Shown: one piece after another, positions 6,994 to 13,816 of the stretch
Numbering within the stretch: the first letter of the stretch is position 1
Layout: the number at the start of each line of letters is the position of its first letter
Source: Caryophanales bacterium UBA1719
GTDB lineage: Bacteria; Bacillota_I; Bacilli_A; RFN20; CAG-826
Length of the DNA: 23,086 nt
Reading direction: 5' to 3'
NCBI GenBank assembly: GCA_002317145.1
Contig: DCIT01000003.1
Location: 88,719-111,804 of the forward strand
The notes under the pieces: generated by a model
Seen by the model: only the letters and a program-made list of their open reading frames with translations
The model's database searches: none
Told to the model about the DNA's origin: nothing
Translations under genes and position numbers: made by a program

Positions 6994-7545
6994 ATGAATA
7001 TTAGAAGATTAATGATGGTTGGAACTGCAGGATTATTTTTAATTGCCTGCAACAAAAAATTAACTATTGACCAAGCAAAGAAGTTTATCGAAGAGAACTA
7101 TAGCGGGAAAACAGTACAAGAAGTCAAGAAGATAAAATTATCTCAAGATTTTAGTCAAACTAAAAATGAAGAATATAGGAAATCTGCAAACGAGCTTTGC
7201 AAAGAAAAATGCGAAGAATACGAAATTGATTATAAAGATAATTCACTTAAGTTTAGTTATGAACTAACTGAAGGATTGGAATTTGAGATGGAAAGAATAG
7301 CTGCTGAACGAATATTAGAACCATCTGGCTTGGATGACCCAATACCAGAAGGGCAAACGCTTGGAATAACAGTAAAAGGAAAAGAATTAACTTTAACTTA
7401 TTCATTTGAGGCTGAAGAAGAGGGAGTTAAGGCATCTAGAAAAAATGTTGCGATTGTAAATAGCAACGGACAAAATAGACATTTAGAACATTATTATAAT
7501 AGTGATGGTTTAATTTCTATCAGCACAATTGATTATACGTTCTAA
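6994..7545 (+). CDS. predicted lipoprotein, function unknown
   Basis: This 183-residue protein starts with a short lipoprotein signal: positive residues Arg4-Arg5, a hydrophobic stretch 6-16, then the lipobox LIAC with the acylated Cys19. The mature part is highly charged, rich in Glu and Lys, with a CxxxKCEEY pattern around residues 69-76 that contains two further cysteines. The C-terminal half is predicted mostly strand-like and contains an N-rich loop. I do not recognise a family. It has its own promoter and GAGG site and a terminator directly after the stop, so it is a single-gene unit. As a lipoprotein it should be anchored on the outer face of the membrane, perhaps as a binding or surface protein, but nothing in the sequence shows a ligand. 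Confidence 0.8.
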   Translation: MNIRRLMMVGTAGLFLIACNKKLTIDQAKKFIEENYSGKTVQEVKKIKLSQDFSQTKNEEYRKSANELCKEKCEEYEIDYKDNSLKFSYELTEGLEFEMERIAAERILEPSGLDDPIPEGQTLGITVKGKELTLTYSFEAEEEGVKASRKNVAIVNSNGQNRHLEHYYNSDGLISISTIDYTF

Positions 7546-7550
7546 AAATA

Positions 7551-7587
7551 AAAAACCGGGGTTAGAAATTAATCCCGGTTTTTTTAT
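7551..7587. terminator. bidirectional terminator between convergent genes
   Basis: CCGGGGTTA (7556-7564) pairs with TAATCCCGG (7570-7578), one G-T pair, five-base loop. It is flanked by an A-run upstream and a T-run downstream, so it can stop transcription from both the lipoprotein gene and the minus-strand membrane protein gene at 7597. Confidence 0.9.
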
Positions 7588-7596
7588 TTACAAATA

Positions 7597-8109
7597 TTAA
7601 TAAACTTCTTGAACTTTTGGTTTAGCAGTTGATGCAATTGTTTCAAAGAATGCTGTAACACCAATTAATAAAACAAGAGTAGCAATAGCATATGTCCAAC
7701 CATAGTAATAAACTCTATAAGCTGTGCCGTAGACACTTCCAATAGATTCGTAGTTTGCGTTTTTAACTAATGGTAAAGCACAAGCGATTAATATTCCGCT
7801 TGTGATATAGAATGCACTTGCTAAGAAACCAATTAATTTAACTTTGTTTTTAGCAATTGATAATAAGATTCCAATAACTAAGAATACAAAGGCAATGATT
7901 AAACCAGCGCAAGCATAGACGTTAACATCTTTAACCAAACCAGATGGATTTAAGATTGTAGTACCAAATGATGCTTGGAATAAATTAATTAAGACTTTTA
8001 CTTTACTATCAAATTTTCCAACGAATTGAATGCATGGTGTAAAGAATAGCATTAATGTGATAAAAGCAAATAAAGCTATAAAGTTTGTGAATGTAAGATA
8101 TTTTTTCAT
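7597..8109 (-). CDS. four-helix membrane protein, function unknown
   Basis: This 170-residue protein has four clear hydrophobic segments at about residues 8-30, 64-85, 90-112 and 133-157, with short connecting loops and a charged C-terminal tail (AKPKVQEVY). The loop between helices 1 and 2 is about 35 residues, the longest. I do not recognise the family, and no catalytic motif is visible. GGAG lies 12 bases before ATG at 8109. It follows the glf gene on the same strand after a 38-base gap with no terminator, so it is probably co-transcribed with glf. That could place it in envelope glycan work, but this rests on position alone. The bidirectional terminator at 7551-7587 closes the unit. Confidence 0.75.
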   Translation of the reverse strand: MKKYLTFTNFIALFAFITLMLFFTPCIQFVGKFDSKVKVLINLFQASFGTTILNPSGLVKDVNVYACAGLIIAFVFLVIGILLSIAKNKVKLIGFLASAFYITSGILIACALPLVKNANYESIGSVYGTAYRVYYYGWTYAIATLVLLIGVTAFFETIASTAKPKVQEVY

Positions 8110-8147
8110 AATATTTCTTCTCCGAAATGTCTAATAAATACGATATA

Positions 8148-9311
8148 TTACTTTTTGCTTTTAAGCAAATTAATTATATTGTCCGCTAGTTTCATAGCGT
8201 TTAAAATTGTTAAATCCATGTTGTAATATTTATACTCTGCAAGTCTTCCAGATAAGTAGATATGATATTGTTCGGCTAATGATTTATATCTAGCATACAT
8301 CGCATTATTAATTTCATTATTTATTGGATAATATGGATCGGTTTTAGAATCTAATCGATAAGCTTTTGAATATTCTTTAGCGATTACAGTTTTATTTTGA
8401 ATGTTTTGTTTTAAGAAATATTTATATTCACTTATTCTTGTAAATAATTCACTAGTTGGATAGTTAATTGTTGCAGCAGGTTGAAAATAAGTAACAGGTA
8501 ATTTTTCTAAAATAATATCTAAAGAACGATATGGTAAAACTCCATAAGTGTATTTGAATAATTCATCAATCGCGCCTGTATAAATAATTGGACATTTAAT
8601 TTCTTCTTCATCTATATAAACTTTATTTTCGTTGAATTTAATATGATCTTTAATATTAACATTCAACTTAACTTCAATATTCTTATTTATTAACATATTA
8701 TCGAATATTCTTGTAAAACCATGCGATGGCATGAATTGATAAGTATCACCAAAATATGTATCTTCATATCCTAAAATTACAGGCACTCTATTAATAACTG
8801 ATTTATCAATTTTATCTGGATGGATTCCCCATTGTTTAGAGGTGTAATAAACGAATACTTTTTGATAAACGTAATCTCCAAATTTTTGTAAGATTTCATT
8901 TTTATTATTTAGTAAATCTAATATTGATACTCTCGTTTTATCAGGAAATTCTCTTTTAATTGTTTCTTTAATTAAATCCGCTTCTTCTTTAGAATGTGTT
9001 AATTCAAGAGATTTAAAGTTAAATGGAATAGGCACTAACGTTCCATCAATATTTCCTAATACGCGATGTTTATATGGAAAGAATTCATCAAATTGTTTTA
9101 TATATTCCCATACTTCTTTAAAGTTAGTATGGAAAATATGAGGACCATATTTATGAATGATAATCCCATCTTCATTAAAGTAATCATAGGCATTCCCGCC
9201 GATATGATTTCTCTTATCATAAACTAATACTTTATATCCTTTGTTCGCTAATAAATTAGCAATAGTCGCTCCAGCAAAACCAGCACCGACAATAATAACA
9301 TCTTTATTCAT
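8148..9311 (-). CDS. glf: UDP-galactopyranose mutase
   Basis: This flavoenzyme converts UDP-galactopyranose into UDP-galactofuranose, the donor for galactofuranose in surface glycans. With ATG 9311 as start it has 387 residues. The N-terminal FAD fold shows VGAGFAGA (8-15) and the family signatures HKYGPHIFHTN and YTSKQWG; the C-terminal half contains TRISEYKYF and AKEYSKAYR-type flavin and substrate-binding stretches. An ATG seven codons upstream (9332) is in frame, but the known family begins close to the glycine-rich loop. A TACAAT -10 box ends 6 bases before 9311 and overlaps the longer reading, so 9311 with a leaderless mRNA is preferred. It is divergent from ung. No galactofuranosyltransferase or UDP-glucose epimerase is nearby. 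Confidence 0.95.
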   Translation of the reverse strand: MNKDVIIVGAGFAGATIANLLANKGYKVLVYDKRNHIGGNAYDYFNEDGIIIHKYGPHIFHTNFKEVWEYIKQFDEFFPYKHRVLGNIDGTLVPIPFNFKSLELTHSKEEADLIKETIKREFPDKTRVSILDLLNNKNEILQKFGDYVYQKVFVYYTSKQWGIHPDKIDKSVINRVPVILGYEDTYFGDTYQFMPSHGFTRIFDNMLINKNIEVKLNVNIKDHIKFNENKVYIDEEEIKCPIIYTGAIDELFKYTYGVLPYRSLDIILEKLPVTYFQPAATINYPTSELFTRISEYKYFLKQNIQNKTVIAKEYSKAYRLDSKTDPYYPINNEINNAMYARYKSLAEQYHIYLSGRLAEYKYYNMDLTILNAMKLADNIINLLKSKK

Positions 9312-9317
9312 AAATCT

Positions 9318-9323
9318 ATTGTA
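9318..9323 (-). promoter_or_regulatory. -10 box of glf, leaderless start predicted
   Basis: Minus-strand TACAAT ends 6 bases before the ATG at 9311. TTAATA at 9341-9346 (minus) at a 17-base spacer is a possible -35. If correct, the longer start at 9332 would lie upstream of transcription. Confidence 0.45.
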
Positions 9324-9372
9324 AGTATACATTAAATATGTATTAAGTTTTTAATTTTATTAAAAAAGTATG

Positions 9373-9378
9373 TAAAAT
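9373..9378 (+). promoter_or_regulatory. -10 box of ung, leaderless start predicted
   Basis: TATG then TAAAAT, ending 7 bases before ATG 9386. There is no Shine-Dalgarno site. The box lies 49 bases from the divergent glf -10, so the two promoters probably interfere. Confidence 0.55.
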
Positions 9379-9385
9379 ACTAATC

Positions 9386-10045
9386 ATGGAAACAAAGTGG
9401 GAAGTGTTTAATCAAATTAAAAATAAAGAGTATAGTTTGAAACTAAAATCTTTTCTTGATGATGAATATTCTCATTACACAGTTTACCCTCCAAGAAATT
9501 TAATGTTTAATGCTTTTAATTTGTTATCTCCTAGTGAATTAAAAGTTGTAATAATTGGACAAGATCCATATCACGAGCCTAATCAAGCAATGGGTTTATC
9601 ATTTTCTGTTCCAGATGGAGTCATGTTACCTCCAAGTTTAATAAATATTTATAAAGAAATCGAACAAGAATTTAATATTAAAATGAAAAATAACGGAGAC
9701 TTAACTTACTTAGCTAAACAAGGATGTCTATTACTAAACTCTGTGTTATCTGTTAGAGCTCATCAACCTCTCTCGCACAACATTAAAGAATATAAATTAT
9801 TTATCGCGGATATACTTGATTACATCGATACTTTAGAGCAACCTATTGTATTTATGTTATGGGGCAATAATGCTAAACAATATCTTAAATATATTCACAA
9901 TAAAAATAGATTAATTTTAACTAGTGTTCACCCATCTCCATTAAGCGCTAATAGAGGTGGTTGGTTTGGTAATAATCACTTTAAAAAAGCAAACGAATAT
10001 TTAAGTAAAAATAATATAAAAGAAATTAATTGGAATAATAATTAG
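9386..10045 (+). CDS. ung: uracil-DNA glycosylase (family 1)
   Basis: This 219-residue enzyme cuts uracil from DNA, the first step of base excision repair. The water-activating loop GQDPYH is at 58-63 with Asp60 as the general base. GLSFSVP follows, then LLLNSVLSVR (115-124), corresponding to the uracil-binding LLLN motif, and VHPSPLSANRGGWFGNNHF (181-199), which contains the catalytic histidine (182) and the minor-groove leucine loop. In most homologues this last loop reads HPSPLSAxRGFFG; here there are one extra residue and a tryptophan (RGGWFG), a small deviation. Length matches the family. The mRNA is predicted leaderless. The TPP riboswitch promoter begins four bases after its stop, so thiT can be transcribed separately. 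Confidence 0.97.
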   Translation: METKWEVFNQIKNKEYSLKLKSFLDDEYSHYTVYPPRNLMFNAFNLLSPSELKVVIIGQDPYHEPNQAMGLSFSVPDGVMLPPSLINIYKEIEQEFNIKMKNNGDLTYLAKQGCLLLNSVLSVRAHQPLSHNIKEYKLFIADILDYIDTLEQPIVFMLWGNNAKQYLKYIHNKNRLILTSVHPSPLSANRGGWFGNNHFKKANEYLSKNNIKEINWNNN

Positions 10046-10048
10046 AGA

Positions 10049-10054
10049 TATAAT
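10049..10054 (+). promoter_or_regulatory. -10 box of the thiT riboswitch transcript
   Basis: A perfect TATAAT begins four bases after the ung stop. Counting 6-7 bases on puts transcription start at about 10061, the first G of the aptamer. No clear -35 is seen. Confidence 0.55.
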
Positions 10055-10058
10055 ATTT

Positions 10059-10130
10059 TTGGGAGCTGGGTAACCGGCTGAGAGGGTGAACAACCGACCA
10101 TACCTGATCTAGATAATGCTAGCGGAGGAG
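10059..10130 (+). promoter_or_regulatory. TPP (thi-box) riboswitch
   Basis: The conserved thi-box core is unmistakable: GGCTGAGA (10076-10083), ACCTGATCTAGATAATGCTAGCG (in two parts, 10102-10112 and 10113-10124) and AGGA. Helix P3 is GCTGG/CCGGC (10065-10069 with 10074-10078) capped by GTAA. P5 is CTAG/CTAG (10109-10112 with 10119-10122). P4 is CCT/AGG (10103-10105 with 10126-10128). The GGAGG Shine-Dalgarno of thiT (10124-10128) is part of P4, so thiamine pyrophosphate binding should block translation directly. A P1 helix is not apparent. Confidence 0.95.
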
Positions 10131-10133
10131 ACA

Positions 10134-10670
10134 ATGAAAAATTACACAATTAAAGATATCGCAGAAATAGGAATATTTTCTGCGCTAGCGATAATACTTA
10201 ATCTACCGATATTTAAAATAAAGATAACTCCAGATGCGGGATCAATTTCTTTTGTAATGATTCCTTTATTTATTATCGCTATCCGCCACTCATGGTGGAA
10301 GACTTTAATTGCGTGCGGAATAGTTTATGGCATTCCAGCATGTTTAATAGGAGCGCATGGATTTATTACTTATCCATTAGATTATTTATTAGCGTATGGT
10401 GCAATATGTTTAGTTTCTTTATTTAGATCTTTGATTTTAAAAGAAAATAAAATGAGTTATGTTTATCTAATTATTTCAATTATTTTGGTAACAACTATTA
10501 GATTTTTCGCTGCGACTTTATCAAGTATAGTTATTTATAATTTTAAATTTATTCCAGCCTTAGTCTATAACGCACCATATGTATTTATTACAGGTGGAAT
10601 TGGCTTAGCGGCGTTAATAATTTTATTAAAACCATTAAAAGTAATTAACAAAAGAAATACAATAATTTAA
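10134..10670 (+). CDS. thiT: thiamine-specific ECF transporter S component
   Basis: This 178-residue membrane protein is the substrate-binding (S) subunit of an energy-coupling-factor transporter for thiamine. It has about six hydrophobic segments and the ThiT pattern: a GSISFVMIPLFIIA stretch (36-49), a tryptophan-containing turn (RHSWWK), and the PLDYLLAYG motif (81-89), equivalent to the LLDY.LAF element of B. subtilis ThiT (YuaJ). The shared EcfA/EcfT motor is not in the window. The upstream TPP riboswitch independently supports thiamine as substrate. ATG 10134 is the start: GGAGG lies five bases before it. An in-frame ATG at 10116 falls inside the riboswitch core and is rejected. An AU-only inverted repeat overlaps the stop. 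Confidence 0.95.
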   Translation: MKNYTIKDIAEIGIFSALAIILNLPIFKIKITPDAGSISFVMIPLFIIAIRHSWWKTLIACGIVYGIPACLIGAHGFITYPLDYLLAYGAICLVSLFRSLILKENKMSYVYLIISIILVTTIRFFAATLSSIVIYNFKFIPALVYNAPYVFITGGIGLAALIILLKPLKVINKRNTII

Positions 10671-10681
10671 ATATTATTGTA
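10658..10681 (+). repeat. AT-rich inverted repeat at the end of thiT
   Basis: TACAATAAT (10658-10666), six-base loop, ATTATTGTA (10673-10681): a perfect 9-bp stem spanning the thiT stop codon. It lacks a following T-run, so a terminator role is doubtful; its right arm overlaps the next promoter. Confidence 0.5.
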
Positions 10682-10685
10682 AAAT
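10678..10685 (+). promoter_or_regulatory. possible -10 of the 353-aa membrane protein gene
   Basis: TG followed by TAAAAT (10680-10685). The predicted start is near 10692, leaving a short leader with GTGAGGA at 10698-10704 as ribosome binding site. Confidence 0.4.
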
Positions 10686-10709
10686 AATTATCGTTTAGTG
10701 AGGAATACT

Positions 10710-11771
10710 ATGTTTAAACAAAAAGAAAATCTTAATGTCGAAGAAAAAGATAAGAATGCTGGTTTTGTTGATGAAAATGGACAGAATTTATCAAACCAAC
10801 AACCAGTGGAAAAGAAAGATGAACCAAATCCAAATGATGTTGATTTATCTAAGACTGTTGAAATAACAGATGTTAATCTAAAAAAAGTTGAAGATGAAAG
10901 AAAGAAATTATTAAAGAGTGTTAAGAAACAAAATATTATTAAGTGGATTACCTCTTTAGTAGCGATTGGATTATTAGTATTTGCTTGGTTATATTTCTTA
11001 GGTAATAAAAATTTTGCAGATAAACCAGGAATCAAATATGGTTGGGGTATTAGCTTAACTGCTGTGTCAATTGGTATTATTGTTGGCTATTATATTTTGA
11101 GTAAAAGAGTTAATGATAATCTAATGAGCGATTATCTTAAAGTTTACTATGGTGCGGTAAATGCATATGTTTTTGGTAACACAAGATTTAAAGATGTTCA
11201 TGGAGATGTTGCAGGTAAGATTGATCAAAATGATTTTAATGATTGCTTAGCCTATAAAGACGTTTCTCAATTATCTAGTAGAAACGTTGTTAACTATACT
11301 ATTGATGGAAAAATAAAAGCTAAAATTTGTGATTGCGCTGCTCAACAATCTACCGTAAAAAGATTAGTACCATTATTCATTGGTAAATATTTAATTGCTG
11401 ATAATACTTATACTGGAAATGATGAAATTATCATTTATTTAACTGGTAATTCAAAGAGTTTACCTCCAAATAATTTAGAGAATTTACCAAAGGTTTTAAA
11501 TTCTAAAAAGATGGTTATTCATACTAATAACAAAAATTATGAATCTGTTGTTAATGCAAAGGTTAGACAAGCTATTGCTCAATTAGTGACAAACAATGTT
11601 TTAGTTGATTGTTTTATTTCTATTACTAAAGGTAAAACTTATATCGGACTTGGATATGATGATTGTTTAATGGTAGTTCCATTACAAAATGCCTTTTCAC
11701 CTGTTCCAATGGAAAGATATAAGAAAGACATGGTAACCGTTTCTGACATTGTTGTTAATTTAAATAAATAA
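10710..11771 (+). CDS. two-helix membrane protein with large C-terminal domain, function unknown
   Basis: This 353-residue protein starts with about 70 hydrophilic, charged and probably disordered residues, then two transmembrane helices (about 78-97 and 111-130), and a roughly 220-residue soluble domain that likely faces the cytosol. The soluble domain alternates strands and helices and includes ICDCAAQQS (about 206-214) and the hydrophobic pattern FISITKGKTYIGLGYDDCLMVVPL near residues 303-326. I do not recognise the family. The start is ATG 10710: an upstream in-frame GTG at 10698 is really part of the GTGAGG ribosome binding site. Its TAA overlaps the ATG of the DUF402 gene by one base, so the two are translationally coupled. 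The opposite-strand ORF inside it is a mirror of the lysine-rich N-terminus. Confidence 0.75.
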   Translation: MFKQKENLNVEEKDKNAGFVDENGQNLSNQQPVEKKDEPNPNDVDLSKTVEITDVNLKKVEDERKKLLKSVKKQNIIKWITSLVAIGLLVFAWLYFLGNKNFADKPGIKYGWGISLTAVSIGIIVGYYILSKRVNDNLMSDYLKVYYGAVNAYVFGNTRFKDVHGDVAGKIDQNDFNDCLAYKDVSQLSSRNVVNYTIDGKIKAKICDCAAQQSTVKRLVPLFIGKYLIADNTYTGNDEIIIYLTGNSKSLPPNNLENLPKVLNSKKMVIHTNNKNYESVVNAKVRQAIAQLVTNNVLVDCFISITKGKTYIGLGYDDCLMVVPLQNAFSPVPMERYKKDMVTVSDIVVNLNK

Positions 11772-12349
11772 TGAGTTTATATCATCAATATATTCAAATA
11801 CAAGCCTATAAGCATGATGGTTCCTTTCATAGATTATGGAGTCATGGTTTTGTTGTTTGCGATAACGATGATTTTATTGCTGTAGCATCAAATCGAGTAA
11901 GAGTAATTGAGGCTGATGATCATTCATGGCACACAAAAGAAAAAGCTGTATTTATATTCTCAAAAAAAGAGTGGTTTAATGTCATTGCGACATTTCGTGA
12001 AGATGGTATTCATTATTATGTAAACGTTGCTTCTCCAGCGGTTATAGATAAAGAATTTATTAAGTTTATTGATTACGATTTAGATATCAAAGGGTTTCCA
12101 AATGGATTCACTAAAGTATTAGATATAAATGAATTTAAATCGCATTGTGATAAATATGGTTATAGCGATGATTTAAAAAAAGTTTTAGAGAATGCTTTAA
12201 AAGAAAACGAAGAGAAGATAAAAAATAAAATTTATCCTTTTGATGATGAAGCGATGAAAAAATATATCACTGATTTTGATAATTATGTTGCGCGTCAAAA
12301 AGAAATTGACGATGCGAAAAGAGCGAAAAATGAAAAAGGTAATAACTAG
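11771..12349 (+). CDS. DUF402 / Ntdp-type nucleoside tri- and diphosphatase
   Basis: This 192-residue protein matches the DUF402 family, of which B. subtilis YgaC and the staphylococcal Ntdp nucleoside tri-/diphosphatase are members. Visible family features are QIQAYKHDGSFHRLW at the N-terminus, VIEADDHSWHTKEKAVFIF, WFNVIATFREDGIHYYVN and KFIDYDLDIKGFPNG (about residues 98-112), whose acidic residues bind the divalent metal in known structures. The family hydrolyses the phosphates of nucleoside tri- and diphosphates; the physiological substrate here is unknown. Its start overlaps the preceding stop by one base with no Shine-Dalgarno site. Its last 20 bases overlap tsaE. The C-terminal tail, about 15 residues rich in Lys, Asp and Glu, extends past the domain. 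Confidence 0.9.
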   Translation: MSLYHQYIQIQAYKHDGSFHRLWSHGFVVCDNDDFIAVASNRVRVIEADDHSWHTKEKAVFIFSKKEWFNVIATFREDGIHYYVNVASPAVIDKEFIKFIDYDLDIKGFPNGFTKVLDINEFKSHCDKYGYSDDLKKVLENALKENEEKIKNKIYPFDDEAMKKYITDFDNYVARQKEIDDAKRAKNEKGNN

Positions 12350-12782
12350 TAATAATAAATTAGATACGATAAACCTAGGAAAATCTCTTGGGTCTATTTT
12401 ATCTATTGGTGATGTTGTTACATTAACTGGTGATTTAGGTGCTGGGAAAACTACTCTAGTATCTGGAGTTGCAAAATCCTTAAAAATTAAAGATACGATT
12501 CAATCCCCAACTTTCAATATTCTTAAATGCTATTTTGATGGCAAAATTCCTTTATATCATATTGATGCTTACCGTTTAGAAGAAGTTAATAAGGATATCG
12601 GATTAGAAGAATATATCGAAGGAAACGGTGTAGCTTTTATTGAGTGGCCGATATTTATTAAAGAGCTCTTAAATATTCCTCATTTAGAAATAGAAATTAA
12701 AAATAAAGGTAACGATAAAAGAGAAATAATATTAAAAAGCAATGACAAACATTACGTTGAAATAATAAGGAGATTAAAATGA
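12330..12782 (+). CDS. tsaE: tRNA t6A synthesis ATPase TsaE
   Basis: With ATG 12330 as start this protein has 150 residues, the usual size. The Walker A loop GDLGAGKTT is at 34-42, followed by the family motifs SPTFNIL and LYHIDAYRL, whose aspartate and tyrosine are conserved, and FIEWP. TsaE is the P-loop ATPase that works with TsaB and TsaD to attach threonylcarbamoyl to A37 of ANN-decoding tRNAs. A longer reading from 12276 adds 18 basic residues that lie within the preceding gene and are not part of the family, so it is rejected. It overlaps the DUF402 gene by 20 bases and tsaB by four (ATGA), so translation is coupled on both sides. Its stop is TGA. Confidence 0.95.
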   Translation: MKKVITSNNKLDTINLGKSLGSILSIGDVVTLTGDLGAGKTTLVSGVAKSLKIKDTIQSPTFNILKCYFDGKIPLYHIDAYRLEEVNKDIGLEEYIEGNGVAFIEWPIFIKELLNIPHLEIEIKNKGNDKREIILKSNDKHYVEIIRRLK

Positions 12783-13372
12783 TTTACTTATTATTAGATA
12801 GTTCAAATACATTGCTTTCTGTTGGAATAAAAAAAGACAAAAAGTTATTAGATAAAATTTCTTATCCATGTTTTCAAAGACAAAGTGAATACATGATTGT
12901 TGAAATTGACAAAATATTTAAAAAGAATAAATTAGACATTAAAAAAATTAATGGCGTTATGGTATCAATTGGGCCAGGTTCATATACTGGAATTCGTATC
13001 GCTTTAACTATCGCAAAAGTTATTTCATATGCATTAAATGTTCCAATCTATCCAATATCAACATTAGAAATAAATAAATTAATTAATAAAGATTCTATTG
13101 TTTTATTTAACGCTAGAAGTAATAGATCATATATCGCTTCATTTAGTAAAAATAAACGTTTATTAAAAGATCAAGTAATGAGCAATGATAAAGTAATGAA
13201 ATATATTAATTCCCACAAAAAATTTCATCTAATTGGGGACTTATCTTATCTTTCTTTAAAAGGTGAAACTATTGATGTTTTAAATAACATGAATGCATTA
13301 TTTGATTCGATAAAACCAATTAAAGATCCAAATAAAGTTAAACCTATTTACTTAAAGGAGACATATCTATGA
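12779..13372 (+). CDS. tsaB: tRNA t6A synthesis protein TsaB
   Basis: This 197-residue protein is the non-catalytic ASKHA-fold partner that dimerises with TsaD in bacterial t6A synthesis. It shows the N-terminal LLLDSSNTLLSVGI strand pair and the TsaB signature SIGPGSYTGIRI (63-74). At 197 residues it is shorter than the roughly 230 of typical homologues, with the C-terminal lobe reduced. AAGGAG precedes the ATG at suitable spacing within the end of tsaE, and both ends use ATGA overlaps (with tsaE and with rimI), so the cluster is read as one translationally coupled unit. The stop is TGA. Confidence 0.95.
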   Translation: MIYLLLDSSNTLLSVGIKKDKKLLDKISYPCFQRQSEYMIVEIDKIFKKNKLDIKKINGVMVSIGPGSYTGIRIALTIAKVISYALNVPIYPISTLEINKLINKDSIVLFNARSNRSYIASFSKNKRLLKDQVMSNDKVMKYINSHKKFHLIGDLSYLSLKGETIDVLNNMNALFDSIKPIKDPNKVKPIYLKETYL

Positions 13373-13815
13373 TTCGCTTAATTGATGTGAAGAAAGATTT
13401 AGATCAAGTATGCGAGATAGAAGATATTTGCTTTAAAGACGGGCATTATAATCGCGATCAAATTAATTATGAAGTCAATAATGAATTATCTAAATTTTAT
13501 GTCTACGAAGAAGATGATAAAATTTTAGGATTTTTAATTTATATGATTACCTTTAACTCTGCGACTGTTGTCCAATTAGCCACTCATCCTAAATATCAAC
13601 GTAAAGGTGTAGCAACTAAATTATTTAATGAAATGATTAACTATCTAAAATCATTAGGATATGGCGAGATCGAAACAATTACATTAGAAGTTAGAAGCAA
13701 TAACGAAATTGCTCATCAATTCTATTTAAAGAATGGTTTTAAAGATACATTGTTAAAAAAGAAATATTACAGCAATGGCGATGATGCTTATTACATGACG
13801 AGGATTTTGTTATAG
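13369..13815 (+). CDS. rimI: GNAT N-acetyltransferase, RimI-type
   Basis: This 148-residue GNAT-fold enzyme has the acetyl-CoA-binding stretch VVQLATHPKYQRKGVATKLF (67-86), with QRKGVA as the pyrophosphate loop, followed by ITLEVRSNNEIAHQFYLKNGF, the standard RimI ending. RimI acetylates the N-terminal alanine of ribosomal protein S18 in E. coli; other targets are known, so the substrate here is inferred. Its place between tsaB and tsaD is the usual arrangement in Firmicutes. AAAGGAG precedes the ATG, and it overlaps the tsaB stop by four bases. The tsaD start follows after a single base. Confidence 0.92.
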   Translation: MIRLIDVKKDLDQVCEIEDICFKDGHYNRDQINYEVNNELSKFYVYEEDDKILGFLIYMITFNSATVVQLATHPKYQRKGVATKLFNEMINYLKSLGYGEIETITLEVRSNNEIAHQFYLKNGFKDTLLKKKYYSNGDDAYYMTRILL

Positions 13816-13816
13816 T

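Noticed and set aside
10116..10133. Upstream ATG extending thiT by six residues
   Set aside because: This ATG is part of the conserved TPP riboswitch core, and GGAGG is placed correctly for ATG 10134.
10658..10681. Perfect AT-only inverted repeat considered as the thiT terminator
   Set aside because: No GC pairs beyond one and no T-run after it; kept only as a repeat.
10698..10709. GTG start for the 353-residue membrane protein
   Set aside because: The GTGAGG is the ribosome binding site of ATG 10710.
10688..11035. 115-residue minus-strand frame rich in Ser and Phe
   Set aside because: It mirrors the Lys/Glu-rich N-terminus of the plus-strand gene and has no promoter or ribosome site.
12276..12329. 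Longer N-terminus for TsaE
   Set aside because: The extra residues lie in the preceding gene, are an artefact of a lysine-rich region and are absent from the family.
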